A model generated the notes under the pieces. That model searched no databases, was not told the origin of the DNA, and worked only from the letters and a program-made list of their open reading frames with translations. This document shows, one piece after another, positions 31,827-42,684 of a DNA stretch of 53,523 nucleotides. The position numbers and the translations under genes are program-made. Each line of letters opens with the position of its first letter. Position 1 is the first letter of the stretch. Source of the DNA: SAR86 cluster bacterium AG-422-P06 (GTDB lineage Bacteria; Pseudomonadota; Gammaproteobacteria; Magnimaribacterales; TMED112); contig QCMX01000003.1 of assembly GCA_003213455.1 (NCBI GenBank), positions 1 to 53,523 of the forward strand, in the 5' to 3' direction.

Positions 31827-31854
31827 ACTTCGCATAATATATATTATGTTAAAT
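31827..31854 (+). other. dif: dif site (XerC/XerD chromosome dimer resolution site)
   Basis: ACTTCGCATAA-TATATA-TTATGTTAAAT; 24/28 identical to E. coli dif GGTGCGCATAATGTATATTATGTTAAAT, XerD arm 11/11, in the longest non-coding gap of the window. Confidence 0.9.
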
Positions 31855-31966
31855 ATATATAAGGATAAAATGTATTAAGTACATGCTTTAAATAGCTTAT
31901 TCTATATGGTTATTAGGAGATTATTAAATAATAGATAAAAATTTATTTAACATAATAATCTTATGA

Positions 31967-32440
31967 TTATGAATACCAAGGATGTTTGCCGTATTTATTC
32001 TTAGTTACCCTAGTGTTTGTATGTATATATTCAGAAAAACCTCTTACAACGTTATCTATATAACTTTGTAATCTATGCTTTATGTAAAGATGCCACAATA
32101 ACCATTTAATTATTTTATTTTTATATGGTAATTCTGGTTCTATAGTAATTTTCAGTGAAGATGCCTTTGAATTTCCTTCTACAAGCCATTTTACTCTAGC
32201 TACCTTACTCTTTACCCCTATATCTAGAACATATCCGCTCTCATCCCATTTAATGAATTCTCTACGGTATTTAAGCTTATTTAAATATTTAACATAATCT
32301 ATGGAGCCTTTTCCTGGCCATTTCTCTATTTTATTTTCTATACAAAATGGATGATAATTCTCTAAATTTCCAGGCACCCGTATAGCCTCTAATATTTTAG
32401 ATTTTTCCTTTTTGAATGTTTTTTTAGCTTCTACATACAT
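31967..32440 (-). CDS. SRPBCC/START-like small protein
   Basis: 157 aa; YVEAKKTFKKEKSKILEAIRVPGNLENYHPFCIENKIEKWPGKGS pattern; assignment by overall fold pattern only. Confidence 0.55.
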   Translation of the reverse strand: MYVEAKKTFKKEKSKILEAIRVPGNLENYHPFCIENKIEKWPGKGSIDYVKYLNKLKYRREFIKWDESGYVLDIGVKSKVARVKWLVEGNSKASSLKITIEPELPYKNKIIKWLLWHLYIKHRLQSYIDNVVRGFSEYIHTNTRVTKNKYGKHPWYS

Positions 32441-32931
32441 TTTTCATAGTATCTAACACCATATTCTGGATTTGAATATGCTTCAGAAACCTTTCTAAAG
32501 CCCATTTTTTCATGAAATTTAATTGATTCCTTATTTATTGGAACGATATTAACTTCCGCACAAATTGGTAAGCCTTTTTTTAAGCAAATATTATCTATTT
32601 TACTATATATGAAAGTTCCTAAACCCTTATTTTTAAAGCCTTTAACCACGCCTATACGGTCAATGTAGAAGAATCTTTTAAACCTTTTTTTGAAGAATTT
32701 ATAATTCATTGATTGGTATTGTGAATCTTCTCTAAAACATACCAAAAACGCGCAAATCTGGTTTTTGCTAGTAAGAAATATGCTGAAGTTTGATTTATCA
32801 ACTAAATCTCTTAGGTTATCTACAGTTCTAAGAGGCCCTAAAAATGGGTTATAACCTTCATTTATTTCAAATATTTCTTTTAAAGTTTCCTCATTAGCAG
32901 CTTTTAGATCGTGTATTTGAATATCATTCAT
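32431..32931 (-). CDS. GNAT-family N-acetyltransferase
   Basis: FYIDRIGVVKGFKNKGLGTFIYSKIDNICLKKGLPICAEVNIVPINKESIKFHEKMGFRKVSEAYSNPEYGVRYYEK. Confidence 0.85.
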   Translation of the reverse strand: MNDIQIHDLKAANEETLKEIFEINEGYNPFLGPLRTVDNLRDLVDKSNFSIFLTSKNQICAFLVCFREDSQYQSMNYKFFKKRFKRFFYIDRIGVVKGFKNKGLGTFIYSKIDNICLKKGLPICAEVNIVPINKESIKFHEKMGFRKVSEAYSNPEYGVRYYEKCM

Positions 32932-32981
32932 TTTGGTAATTTAAGTGACATTTAAAGCTAACCTAGTAAAATAGGCAACCA

Positions 32982-33200
32982 ATGGCAGGAAAAGATACTA
33001 TTGAAATGCAAGGGACCGTTATGGAGGTCCTGCCTAACACTGTTTTTAGGGTGAAGCTTGAAAATGACCATGTCATTACAGCCCACATATCAGGCAGAAT
33101 GAGAAAAAACTACATTCGTATTCTTAATGGAGATAAGGTCACTGTTGAAATGTCGCCTTATGATCTTTCTAAGGGACGTATAACCTTTAGATCTAAGTAA
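32982..33200 (+). CDS. infA: Translation initiation factor IF-1
   Basis: [70 protein letters not shown]. Confidence 0.97.
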   Translation: MAGKDTIEMQGTVMEVLPNTVFRVKLENDHVITAHISGRMRKNYIRILNGDKVTVEMSPYDLSKGRITFRSK

Positions 33201-35415
33201 TTCTCTCTTTTCTATTAACTATTTTTAGGTCAATTTTTCCACTTTTTACAGTTAGTTGCACTGAACTTCCTCTTTTTATCGAGTCCTCAATTAACATGGT
33301 AGATATAGGCTTCTTGATTAATTTATCTACAGCTCTAGATAATGGTCTAGCACCTAATTTAGGGTCATAACCTTCATCTAAAACTAATTTTATTACATCG
33401 TCATTAAACTCAATATCTATGCCTTTCTCATTAAGTTTGGCCTCAACCTCAATGATGAGTTTTTTGACAACTGATTCTAAGTTATTGTTTGTGAGGCTAT
33501 TGAAATTAACAATACCATCGAGTCTATTTCTAAACTCAGGAGTGAATGCTTTTGATACTGCTTTCTCAAATTTATCGTCTGTGCCCTGCTCTATGAAACC
33601 TACAGACTCTCCCTCAGCCTCTACTGCTCCTGTATTTGAGGTCATTACGATAATTGTATTTTTGAAGTTAATATTTCTGCCATTGCTATCTGCTAAATTG
33701 CCGTAATCTAAGATCTGCAGGAGTATATTGAAAATATCAGGGTGTGCCTTTTCAATTTCATCTAAAAGCAATACAGAATGAGGCTTCTTATTGATTTCCT
33801 CTGTAAGATATCCCCCCTGCTCATAACCAACATATCCTGGAGGAGATCCTATGAGTTTTGAGATACTATGTTTCTCCATAAATTCAGACATATCAAGCCT
33901 GACAAATTCAATCCCCAAGAAGAATGCTAATTGTTTTGTAAGCTCTGTTTTGCCAACTCCAGTAGGACCGGTAAAAAGAAATGAGCAAATAGGTTTTTCA
34001 TCATTGCCAATGCCTGCTTTCGAGGTTTTAACTGCTGAAACAACGTCATCTACTGCATGATCTTGGCCAAATATTACAGATTTCAAGTTGCCCTCTAAAT
34101 TATTAAGATTTTCCTTACTAGATGCGTTAAGTTGCATTGTAGGAATTTTTGTAATTTTAGAAATTAAGCTTTCTATATCTGACTTTCTGATAATCTTCCC
34201 TTTTGATTTTGATAATTTCTTTTGTGATCCAGCTTCATCAATTAAATCAATAGCTTTATCTGGCAATTTAGAGTCTTGTAAGTACTTATTTGAGAGCTCA
34301 ACAGCTGATTTAAGGGCTTCTTTTGAATAAGTTATGCCATGATAGTGCTCAAACTTATTTTTTAAGCCTTCGAGGATCTGAACTGCTTCTTCAGTTGAAG
34401 GTTCATCGATTTGTACTTTTTGAAATCTACGAGATAACGAATTGTTGCGCTCAAAAATTTGACGATACTCTTTGTACGTCGTTGCACCAATACATTTAAT
34501 GTCCCCTCTAGCTAGCGCTGGCTTTAATAGATTAGAAGCATCGAGAGCTCCACCTGAAGCTGACCCTGCACCTATTATTGTGTGAATTTCATCAACAAAT
34601 AATATTATTTTCTGCGACTTCTTTAGAAAATCCATCATAGATTTCATTTTCTTTTCAAAGTCACCTCGATATTTTGTTCCTGCGACAAGACTTCCTACAT
34701 CTAGAGACATTACTTGATAATCAGTGAATATTTCTGGAGCTTTTCCATCTGCTATTGATTTAGCCAGACCTTCAGCAATAGCTGTTTTACCTACACCAGA
34801 TTCTCCAACTAATATTGGGTTATTTTTTCTTCTTCTACCTAAAACTTGAAAAAGCCTACTAAGAGTATCGGTTCTACCAATAAGCGGATCTATATCACCG
34901 TCTTTTGCGAGATTATTTAGGTTTGTTAAAAATTCAGGATGTGTTTCGCTTTCTTTAGGAGATTCCTCGACATTTTCCTCTGTTTCTACAGCAGTATTCT
35001 TACCATGTGAAATGTATTCGACGACATCTAATCTAGAGATATTTCTTCTGCTCAGCATATAAACTGCATAACTTTCTTTCTCCGAAAAAAGCGCAGCTAG
35101 TAAATTTTCACCATTAACTTCTGTTTTTCCGCTGGATTGAACATGAAAAATTGCTCTTTGCAATACTCTCTGGAAAGCCAAGGTTGGCTGAATTTCCTTA
35201 TTTTCTGTAGCTTTAGGAACATTCTTTTTTATATATTCTTTGATTTCTTTTTGAAGGCTTTCAATATCTATAGACAGGTGATCAAGCACCTTTCTGGATG
35301 AATCTTCCTGAGTTAAAACAAGTAAAAGATGTTCAATTGTTACGAACTCATCATTATTATCAGAGCACTCTTTGAACAATAAATTAAGAGTATTTTCTAA
35401 ATCTTTTGAAAGCAT
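33193..35415 (-). CDS. clpA: ATP-dependent Clp protease ATP-binding subunit ClpA
   Basis: Two AAA+ modules ([33 protein letters not shown]), Clp N-domain, adjacent to clpS. Confidence 0.95.
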   Translation of the reverse strand: MLSKDLENTLNLLFKECSDNNDEFVTIEHLLLVLTQEDSSRKVLDHLSIDIESLQKEIKEYIKKNVPKATENKEIQPTLAFQRVLQRAIFHVQSSGKTEVNGENLLAALFSEKESYAVYMLSRRNISRLDVVEYISHGKNTAVETEENVEESPKESETHPEFLTNLNNLAKDGDIDPLIGRTDTLSRLFQVLGRRRKNNPILVGESGVGKTAIAEGLAKSIADGKAPEIFTDYQVMSLDVGSLVAGTKYRGDFEKKMKSMMDFLKKSQKIILFVDEIHTIIGAGSASGGALDASNLLKPALARGDIKCIGATTYKEYRQIFERNNSLSRRFQKVQIDEPSTEEAVQILEGLKNKFEHYHGITYSKEALKSAVELSNKYLQDSKLPDKAIDLIDEAGSQKKLSKSKGKIIRKSDIESLISKITKIPTMQLNASSKENLNNLEGNLKSVIFGQDHAVDDVVSAVKTSKAGIGNDEKPICSFLFTGPTGVGKTELTKQLAFFLGIEFVRLDMSEFMEKHSISKLIGSPPGYVGYEQGGYLTEEINKKPHSVLLLDEIEKAHPDIFNILLQILDYGNLADSNGRNINFKNTIIVMTSNTGAVEAEGESVGFIEQGTDDKFEKAVSKAFTPEFRNRLDGIVNFNSLTNNNLESVVKKLIIEVEAKLNEKGIDIEFNDDVIKLVLDEGYDPKLGARPLSRAVDKLIKKPISTMLIEDSIKRGSSVQLTVKSGKIDLKIVNRKERIT

Positions 35416-35428
35416 ATATCTAATATAT

Positions 35429-35752
35429 CTAATCTTTTCCTAATTCTTCAATATCTGTTTTCAAAGGATGTTCATTTTCTTTAGCAAATTGATTAATTTG
35501 TTGCGATTTTGTTTCTGCTATTTCTTGTGAGAATGCACCACAGAACCCTCTTCCTTTGGAATGAACTTCTAGCATAATTTCGGTTGATTTAGCATGATCA
35601 AAACCAAAAAACTTTTGTATAACATAAACAACAAACTCCATTGGGGTGAAGTCATCATTGAATATAATTACTGTAAAAAGTGGAGGTTTATCGACTTTTA
35701 GTTCTGCTTCTTCAAGCTCTACTGTGCCAGTAGAAAACTCATCTTGTGCCAT
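35429..35752 (-). CDS. clpS: Clp protease adaptor ClpS
   Basis: PPLFTVIIFNDDFTPMEFVVYVIQKFFG, HSKGRGFCGAFSQEIAETK. Confidence 0.94.
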   Translation of the reverse strand: MAQDEFSTGTVELEEAELKVDKPPLFTVIIFNDDFTPMEFVVYVIQKFFGFDHAKSTEIMLEVHSKGRGFCGAFSQEIAETKSQQINQFAKENEHPLKTDIEELGKD

Positions 35753-35756
35753 TTAT

Positions 35757-37013
35757 CTAATCAAATTTTTTGATTAATAGTCTACCAAAATCTGAGCAGC
35801 TTACTTCTGTTGCATCATCAATTAGTCTTGCAAAGTCATAGGTAACTTTCTTTTTCTGGATTGTTTTTTCCATAGATTTAATAATTAAGTCTGCCGCTTC
35901 TACCCAACCCATATGTCTCAGCATCATTTCAGCGGAAAGAATTAAAGAGCCTGGGTTGACTTTGTCTTGGCCTGCATACTTGGGGGCTGTCCCATGTGTG
36001 GCCTCAAATACAGCTGTTGTATCTCCGAGGTTTGCACCTGGGGCTATACCTATACCACCAACTTGAGCTGCAAGTGCATCGGAAATGTAATCGCCATTTA
36101 GATTTGGCGAAGCAAGAACATCATACTCAGCTGGTCTGTGTAAAATTTGTTGTAAAAATGCATCACAAATAACGTCTTTCACAACTATATCCTTGCCATT
36201 GTTTGGGTTCTTAAAAACATGCCATGGGCCGCCATCCAATGCTTTTCCTCCAAATTCCTCTCTTGCTAACTCATAACCCCAATCTCTGAAAGCACCTTCT
36301 GTAAATTTTTGTATATTTCCCTTGTGAATTAATGAAACAGAATCTCTATTGTTTTGGATTGCATATTCGAAAGATTTTCGTATTAATCTTTTACTTCCTT
36401 CTTCCGAAACAGGTTTAATTCCTATTCCGCAATTATTAGTAAATCTAATCTTTTCAACACCAAACTCTTTTCCCAGAATGTCTATTAGCTTATTTGCTTC
36501 GTCGGTATTAGCTTCAAATTCTACACCTGCATAAATATCTTCCGAGTTTTCTCTAAAGATAACCATGTCTACAAGATCCGGCCTTTTAACAGGACTTGGC
36601 GTACCTGCAAAATACTTAACAGGCCTTAAGCAAACATATAAATCGAGTTTTTGTCTTATAGCTACGTTTAATGATCTAATTCCACCGCCGACTGGGGTAG
36701 TCAAAGGTCCTTTAATTGAAACATTGTATTCTTTGCAGGCATCAAGTGTTTCTTGTGGCATCCACTCATCACCACCGTATACATCTACTGCTTTTTCTCC
36801 ACAATAAATTTCCATCCAGCTAATTTCTCTCTTGCCACCATAGGCTGATGCTACAGCTGCATTCACAACATCTATCATGACAGGTGTTATATCTACTCCG
36901 ATACCATCACCTTCTATGAAGGGTATGATCGGGTTATCAGGTACAATTAACTGATTATCTTTGTAAGTTATCTTTTCGCCTTTGGCTGGAATTTTGATTT
37001 TTGATGAAGTCAT
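35757..37013 (-). CDS. icd: Isocitrate dehydrogenase (NADP)
   Basis: [93 protein letters not shown]. Confidence 0.95.
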   Translation of the reverse strand: MTSSKIKIPAKGEKITYKDNQLIVPDNPIIPFIEGDGIGVDITPVMIDVVNAAVASAYGGKREISWMEIYCGEKAVDVYGGDEWMPQETLDACKEYNVSIKGPLTTPVGGGIRSLNVAIRQKLDLYVCLRPVKYFAGTPSPVKRPDLVDMVIFRENSEDIYAGVEFEANTDEANKLIDILGKEFGVEKIRFTNNCGIGIKPVSEEGSKRLIRKSFEYAIQNNRDSVSLIHKGNIQKFTEGAFRDWGYELAREEFGGKALDGGPWHVFKNPNNGKDIVVKDVICDAFLQQILHRPAEYDVLASPNLNGDYISDALAAQVGGIGIAPGANLGDTTAVFEATHGTAPKYAGQDKVNPGSLILSAEMMLRHMGWVEAADLIIKSMEKTIQKKKVTYDFARLIDDATEVSCSDFGRLLIKKFD

Positions 37014-37079
37014 AGCTAAAAATTTGGCTTGATTATACTTACATTTACACTAAATATTAAGACTCAATAGACAATAAGT

Positions 37080-38219
37080 ATGGAAAAACAAAAAAAAGTG
37101 ATTGTTGGCATATCAGGCGGTGTTGATTCAGCAGTAACAGCATTGCTTCTAAAATCAGCAGGATATGATGTTCAAGGCATATTTATGAAGAATTGGACTA
37201 ATAATGCTCCAAACATTGAATGTACCTCTGAAGAGGATTTTATAGATGCTGAAAAGGTATGCGATCAAATTGGAATTCCTTTGCATCTAGCAAACTTTTC
37301 ATCTGATTACTGGGATAGAGTTTTTAAAAAATTTCTTTCTGATCATCATGAAGGCTTAACCCCTAATCCTGATATTCTCTGCAACAAGGAAATTAAATTT
37401 GGTGCTTTTCTCGATTATTGCTTAGAAACTGGTGCTGACTATATTTCAACTGGACATTATGCAAGACTTGATACTAACCAAAATAGTGTCAAATTGCTTA
37501 GAGGAATCGACAATTCAAAAGACCAGTCCTATTTTTTACACCAAGTTAAAGGTTCAGACCTAACAAGAGCTATCTTCCCTCTTGGAGAGTTAACAAAAGA
37601 TCAAGTTAGAAAGATTGCGCATGATAACAAGTTAATTAACGCTGATAAGAAAGATTCTGTAGGAATCTGCTTTATTGGGAAAAATAATTACAACGACTTT
37701 ATATCGAACTTTTTGGGTAAAAAGCCTGGCAGAATTGTTGATGAAAATGGGATCAAATTAGGCGAGCACCAAGGCCTAATGTATTTTACACTTGGTCAAA
37801 GGCAGGGAATTGGTATTGGGGGAGTGAAAGGCAGAGACCAAAGCTCTTGGTATGTTGCACATAAAGATCAGTCAAATAATGAACTCACAGTAGTTCAGGG
37901 TGGCGATAATCCCCTTCTCTATAGCGAGGGTTGCTATACAGAGGATATGCATTGGATAAATACAGAACTCGAGAATGGTTCTGAATGTGAGGTTCAAATT
38001 CGTTACCAATCAGAACCTATCAAGGCAAAAATTTACAAAACACCTATGGGTAATAAGATAAATTTTCATGAACCAGTATCAGCAGTTACTCCGGGCCAGT
38101 CCGCAGTGATATACCAAAATGAAGAGTGTTTGGGTGGAGCTGTAATTAGAGAAAGAATTTCACAGAAATACTACAGTTGGGCAGAAGATAGGGAGTATAA
38201 TTACGAAGTCTATGAATGA
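37080..38219 (+). CDS. mnmA: tRNA-specific 2-thiouridylase MnmA
   Basis: VIVGISGGVDSAVTALLLKSAGYDVQGIFMKNW, TPNPDILCNKEIKFG, GHYAR, DQSYFL, VGICFIG. Confidence 0.95.
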   Translation: MEKQKKVIVGISGGVDSAVTALLLKSAGYDVQGIFMKNWTNNAPNIECTSEEDFIDAEKVCDQIGIPLHLANFSSDYWDRVFKKFLSDHHEGLTPNPDILCNKEIKFGAFLDYCLETGADYISTGHYARLDTNQNSVKLLRGIDNSKDQSYFLHQVKGSDLTRAIFPLGELTKDQVRKIAHDNKLINADKKDSVGICFIGKNNYNDFISNFLGKKPGRIVDENGIKLGEHQGLMYFTLGQRQGIGIGGVKGRDQSSWYVAHKDQSNNELTVVQGGDNPLLYSEGCYTEDMHWINTELENGSECEVQIRYQSEPIKAKIYKTPMGNKINFHEPVSAVTPGQSAVIYQNEECLGGAVIRERISQKYYSWAEDREYNYEVYE

Positions 38220-39555
38220 CACTCTTAATAATCTATCCCCACTAGATGGTAGGTATCGGGAAAAAACCCAAAATTCACGCGCAAATTTCTCTGAAAACGC
38301 ACTTATAAAAGCAAGATTAATAGCAGAAATAAAATGGTTAAGCTATTTTTTAACCACCTTTAAACCTGAATTAATAGATACTGAAACTAATTCAAAAATT
38401 GATCAGTTGTCGAAAACAATTCCAGAACCACTAGTTGCAAGAGTTAAAGAGATTGAGAAGACTACAAATCATGATGTAAAAGCAGTTGAGTTAGCACTTG
38501 CAGAGGAATTTAAGCATTCAGAAAAAGTACAAAGCCTCATACATATATTCTTAACTTCAGAGGATATAAACAGTCTTAGCTATGCTCTGATGTTAAAAAA
38601 TGCACATGTAAGCTTATTAAGCTCGACAGAACAGGTGATAGAGGAATTAGAACTTCTTGCTCAAAAAAATAAAGATACAGCTATGATGTCGAGAACACAT
38701 GGTCAACCAGCCTCCCCTACTACACTTGGAAAAGAGATTAATGTGTTTGTAACCAGAATTAAGAAAGAATATGCCAGTCTTTTGAAGTCAAAATTTTGCG
38801 CTAAATGGGGTGGAGCAACAGCTAACTATAACCCTCATTTTTTAGCCTTTCCTGATGAGGATTGGGTATCGCATTCTAAAGATTTTTTAAAACAGCTTGA
38901 TATTGATTTAACGGTTGTTGCAACTCAAATTGAGCCACATGATTATATGGCTGAACTTTTTCAAAATATTCAAAGAATTAATACTATTATTCTAGATTTG
39001 AATAGAGACATTTGGACCTATATTTCTTTAGATTATTTCTCATTAAAAATGAGTAAAAATGAAGTGGGATCATCGACCATGCCCCACAAAGTTAATCCAA
39101 TAGACTTTGAGAATGCAGAAGGCAATATTGGTTTATCAAATGCTATTTTCTCGCATTTATCTGAAAAGCTTCCGGTTTCAAGACTTCAAAGGGATTTATC
39201 TGACTCTACGGTATTAAGAAATATCGGCACAGCTTATGGATATATGGAAATTGCAATCAATTCAACATTAAAAGGGCTTAGTAAATTGGAAGCTAATAAA
39301 AAGGTTATATCTAATGATCTTGAGGAAAGATATGAGTTGCTTACAGAAGCATTGCAAAGCTTTCTAAGACTTGAAGGTAAAAAAGATGGTTACGATCAAG
39401 TAAAACTTCTTTCAAGAGGGCAAAAAATGGATAAGGAAATGTATTTAAAAGCAGTTGAAGAGCTAATAGAAAATAGCGAATACAAGAAAATATTAATGGA
39501 TTTAACTCCCAGCAAATATATAGGATTAGCAGCTAAGCTAGCTGAAATGAAATAA
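38212..39555 (+). CDS. purB: Adenylosuccinate lyase
   Basis: LSPLDGRYREKT, TTNHDVKAVE, SRTHGQPASPTTLGKE, VGSSTMPHKVNPIDFENAEGNIG. Confidence 0.95.
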   Translation: MNDTLNNLSPLDGRYREKTQNSRANFSENALIKARLIAEIKWLSYFLTTFKPELIDTETNSKIDQLSKTIPEPLVARVKEIEKTTNHDVKAVELALAEEFKHSEKVQSLIHIFLTSEDINSLSYALMLKNAHVSLLSSTEQVIEELELLAQKNKDTAMMSRTHGQPASPTTLGKEINVFVTRIKKEYASLLKSKFCAKWGGATANYNPHFLAFPDEDWVSHSKDFLKQLDIDLTVVATQIEPHDYMAELFQNIQRINTIILDLNRDIWTYISLDYFSLKMSKNEVGSSTMPHKVNPIDFENAEGNIGLSNAIFSHLSEKLPVSRLQRDLSDSTVLRNIGTAYGYMEIAINSTLKGLSKLEANKKVISNDLEERYELLTEALQSFLRLEGKKDGYDQVKLLSRGQKMDKEMYLKAVEELIENSEYKKILMDLTPSKYIGLAAKLAEMK

Positions 39556-41126
39556 TGAAATTCAATTTTAATATACCTGAAAATACACAGATTATTTTTA
39601 CCGATGAAGCAAATAAATTTGTACAAGATCTGCACAGTAAGTTTGGAACTCAAATTCAAGATTTATTAGCCAAACGTGAAGAAAAACAGTCTGAATTTAA
39701 CGAAGGCAACCTACCAAATTTCTTAGATGAAACCAAAGATATTAGATCTTCTGATTGGCAAGTAAGAGAAATCCCAAAAGATTTAAGAGATCGACGCGTT
39801 GAAATTACAGGACCAGTGGATAGAAAAATGGTTATAAATGCTCTTAATGCAGATGTGAAAGTTTTTATGGCTGACTTTGAAGACTCTCTGAGCCCAACAT
39901 GGGAAAACGTAGCTAACGGCCAATTAAACCTCCATGACGCTGTACGCAAGACCATTACCTTCGAAAACCCTGCAAACGGTAAAAAATACCAGCTTAACGA
40001 TGAAACAGCAGTTCTAATGTGTAGAGTTAGAGGTCTACATTTACTAGAAAAAGGCATTGAGATTAATGGTATTAACCCACCAGGATGTCTCTGCGACTTT
40101 GGTTACTACCTATTTCATAATGCAAAAGAATTAATTAATAGAGGTTCAGGGCCTTATTTCTACATTCCTAAATTGCAAAGTCATTTGGAAGCAAGATACT
40201 GGAATGAAGTAATTAATTACGCTGAAGATCAACTAAACCTTCCTAGAGGGACTGTTAGAGTCACTTGCCTCATTGAGACTTTGCCAGCAGTGTTTGAGAT
40301 GGACGAAATTCTGTTTGAACTTAAGGATCATATTGTTGGATTAAATTGTGGTAGATGGGATTATATTTTTAGCTACATTAAGACCTTCCAAAATGACCGC
40401 TCAAGACTTCTTCCTGATAGATATCAGGTAGGCATGGATAAACCATTCCTGAATGCATATTCAAGGCTTCTAATCAAAACATGTCATAAAAGAGGAGCAT
40501 TTGCTATGGGTGGGATGGCAGCCCTAATACCATCAAAAGATTCTGATGAAAATGCAGTAGTTATTGAGAAAGTTCTAAGCGATAAAACCCTTGAAACACA
40601 CAATGGTCATGATGGTACGTGGATCGCTCATCCTGGGCTTGCTGATATTGCCAATAATGTATTTTCTAATGCTTTTGAATTTGACAGAACTAATCAGTTG
40701 CATGTCCTTCGTGAGAATGATGTTATAAATCAAGATGATTTAATTGAGCCTTGTTCCGGTAGTTTTACTGAAGAATGCTTTAGAACGAATATTCGGGTAT
40801 CACTTAGATATATTGAAGCTTGGTTGCGAGGTGTTGGGTGTGTTCCAATTTATGGCTTAATGGAAGATGCCGCTACAGCTGAAATTTCAAGAAGTTCTCT
40901 TTGGCAATGGATCAAGCACAGTGTAGAGCTGGATACTGGTTTAGTGTCTTCAAAAGAGACGTTTGAAAAACTATTAGAGGAAGAATACAATGTTGTCTTA
41001 GAAGAGGTTGGGCAAGACTCTTTAAATTCAGGTAAGTTTGTTGAAGCTAAAGCTTTATTGAAAGATTTAGTATTGAGCGATGAATTAACTGATTTCCTCA
41101 CACTGCCCGCATATAGGAGTATATAA
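39555..41126 (+). CDS. aceB: Malate synthase A
   Basis: VFMADFEDSLSPTWENV, RGTVRVTCLIETLPAVFEMDEILFELKDHIVGLNCGRWDYIFSYIK, GGMAALIPSKD. Confidence 0.95.
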   Translation: MKFNFNIPENTQIIFTDEANKFVQDLHSKFGTQIQDLLAKREEKQSEFNEGNLPNFLDETKDIRSSDWQVREIPKDLRDRRVEITGPVDRKMVINALNADVKVFMADFEDSLSPTWENVANGQLNLHDAVRKTITFENPANGKKYQLNDETAVLMCRVRGLHLLEKGIEINGINPPGCLCDFGYYLFHNAKELINRGSGPYFYIPKLQSHLEARYWNEVINYAEDQLNLPRGTVRVTCLIETLPAVFEMDEILFELKDHIVGLNCGRWDYIFSYIKTFQNDRSRLLPDRYQVGMDKPFLNAYSRLLIKTCHKRGAFAMGGMAALIPSKDSDENAVVIEKVLSDKTLETHNGHDGTWIAHPGLADIANNVFSNAFEFDRTNQLHVLRENDVINQDDLIEPCSGSFTEECFRTNIRVSLRYIEAWLRGVGCVPIYGLMEDAATAEISRSSLWQWIKHSVELDTGLVSSKETFEKLLEEEYNVVLEEVGQDSLNSGKFVEAKALLKDLVLSDELTDFLTLPAYRSI

Positions 41127-42407
41127 ATGAATTTGACTGACCAAGTCGTTGCTTTAGAGAAAGATTGGGCTGAGAACCCAAGATGGAAGCACGTAAAAAG
41201 ACCGTATTCAGCAGAAGAAGTTGTAAAATTAAGAGGTTCTTTGCAACCTGAATGTACATTAGCAAGAAAAGGAGCTGAGAAGCTTTGGAACTATTTATTT
41301 TCTGAAGATTATATTAATTGCTTGGGAGCGTTAACAGGTGGACAGGCAGTTCAGCAGGTTAAGGCAGGAGTTAAAGCAATTTACCTATCAGGGTGGCAAG
41401 TTGCTGCAGATAACAATTCAGCTGGCACAATGTACCCAGACCAGTCTCTATATCCAGTAGATTCTGTACCAAAAGTCATAACAAGAATTAATAACGCTTT
41501 TAGAAGAGCGGACCAAATAGAATGGATGACATCAAATGGAGAGCCAAATGTTGATTTCTTTGCTCCCATAATTGCAGATGCTGAAGCAGGGTTCGGTGGA
41601 AATTTAAACGCTTTTGAATTAATGAAAAGAATGATTGCAGCTGGAGCTGCAGGCGTTCATTTTGAAGATCAATTAGCAAGCGTTAAGAAATGTGGTCACC
41701 TTGGTGGAAAAGTTTTAGTGCCTACACAAGAAGCAGTACAGAAACTTATCGCAGCTAGGTTAGCCTCAGATGTTTCAGGGACTCCAACTATACTAATTGC
41801 ACGTACAGATGCTGATGCAGCAGATCTTGTTACTTCTGACGTCGATGAAAATGATAAGCCTTTCTTAACTGGTGAAAGAACATCAGAAGGATTTTTTAGA
41901 ACAAAAGCGGGCTTGGATCAGGCTATATCAAGAGGTCTAGCGTATGCACCCTATTCTGATCTGGTTTGGTGTGAAACTTCTAAACCTGATCTTGAGCAGG
42001 CGAGAACTTTTGCAGAAGCTATTAAAAAAGATCATCCAGAAATCATGTTGGCATATAACTGTTCACCTTCTTTCAATTGGAAGAAGAACCTCGATGATGC
42101 AACTATAGCTAAATTCCAAAAAGAGCTTGGTGCTATGGGTTATAAGTTTCAATTTATTACACTAGCAGGCATACACTCAATGTGGCACGGCATGTTTAAC
42201 CTGGCGAATGAGTATGTAGCAGATGGTATGACAGCCTACGTTAAGCTTCAGGAAAAAGAATTTGAAGATGCCAAAAAAGGTTATACCTTTGTCTCACATC
42301 AACAAGAAGTAGGCACAGGATACTTTGATGCTGTTAATAACTGTATCCAAGGAGAGGAAAGTTCAACTTCTGCACTCAGAGGTTCTACAGAAGAAGAACA
42401 GTTTTAA
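41127..42407 (+). CDS. aceA: Isocitrate lyase
   Basis: [65 protein letters not shown]. Confidence 0.96.
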   Translation: MNLTDQVVALEKDWAENPRWKHVKRPYSAEEVVKLRGSLQPECTLARKGAEKLWNYLFSEDYINCLGALTGGQAVQQVKAGVKAIYLSGWQVAADNNSAGTMYPDQSLYPVDSVPKVITRINNAFRRADQIEWMTSNGEPNVDFFAPIIADAEAGFGGNLNAFELMKRMIAAGAAGVHFEDQLASVKKCGHLGGKVLVPTQEAVQKLIAARLASDVSGTPTILIARTDADAADLVTSDVDENDKPFLTGERTSEGFFRTKAGLDQAISRGLAYAPYSDLVWCETSKPDLEQARTFAEAIKKDHPEIMLAYNCSPSFNWKKNLDDATIAKFQKELGAMGYKFQFITLAGIHSMWHGMFNLANEYVADGMTAYVKLQEKEFEDAKKGYTFVSHQQEVGTGYFDAVNNCIQGEESSTSALRGSTEEEQF

Positions 42408-42428
42408 TCAGAACTGTTTTAAAACAAT

Positions 42429-42456
42429 AAGGGCTGTATTTATACGGCCCTTTTTT
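42429..42456 (+). terminator. Rho-independent terminator downstream of aceA
   Basis: AAGGGCTGTA-ttta-TACGGCCCTT followed by a T tract (one G-U pair); arms share the tta loop edges. Confidence 0.85.
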
Positions 42457-42640
42457 ATAGCCAACCAAAAATAAAGGGGAGTAACAAGGGAAGCAAAAGC
42501 ACGGCTGCATACAGTGTAAAAGCAGCATTTCTAGACATTTTTGTTCCTAAAAACTTACGAATTTTTAATGAGAGTGTTCCAAATATCAACCAAAAACCAA
42601 CGATAAATAATGTTAGATAGAGAGCTTCTAGGTTTGTCAT
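42455..42640 (-). CDS. Small hydrophobic membrane protein
   Basis: 61 aa, two predicted TM segments (ALYLTLFIVGFWLIFGTL; AAFTLYAAVLLLPLLLPFIFGW); non-overlapping with neighbours except terminator. Confidence 0.5.
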   Translation of the reverse strand: MTNLEALYLTLFIVGFWLIFGTLSLKIRKFLGTKMSRNAAFTLYAAVLLLPLLLPFIFGWL

Positions 42641-42684
42641 TGAATATATTTTACAAAGAAATTAAGTAAATTTATTATACATAA

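Noticed and set aside
31824-31836. loxP-like half-site ATAACTTCGCATA (12/13 to the loxP arm)
   Set aside because: No inverted second loxP arm; the same bases are explained better by the XerC arm of dif.
32932-32981. Possible dif-like sequence between the GNAT gene and infA (AATTTAAGTGACAT)
   Set aside because: Too few matches to either Xer arm to support a second site bounding a cassette.
33419-34330. Plus-strand ORFs (95, 69, 80 aa) within clpA
   Set aside because: Antisense shadow ORFs of a highly conserved gene.
39656-40057. 133-aa minus-strand ORF inside aceB
   Set aside because: Antisense to a well-conserved malate synthase; low-complexity Ser/Leu-rich translation typical of a shadow ORF.
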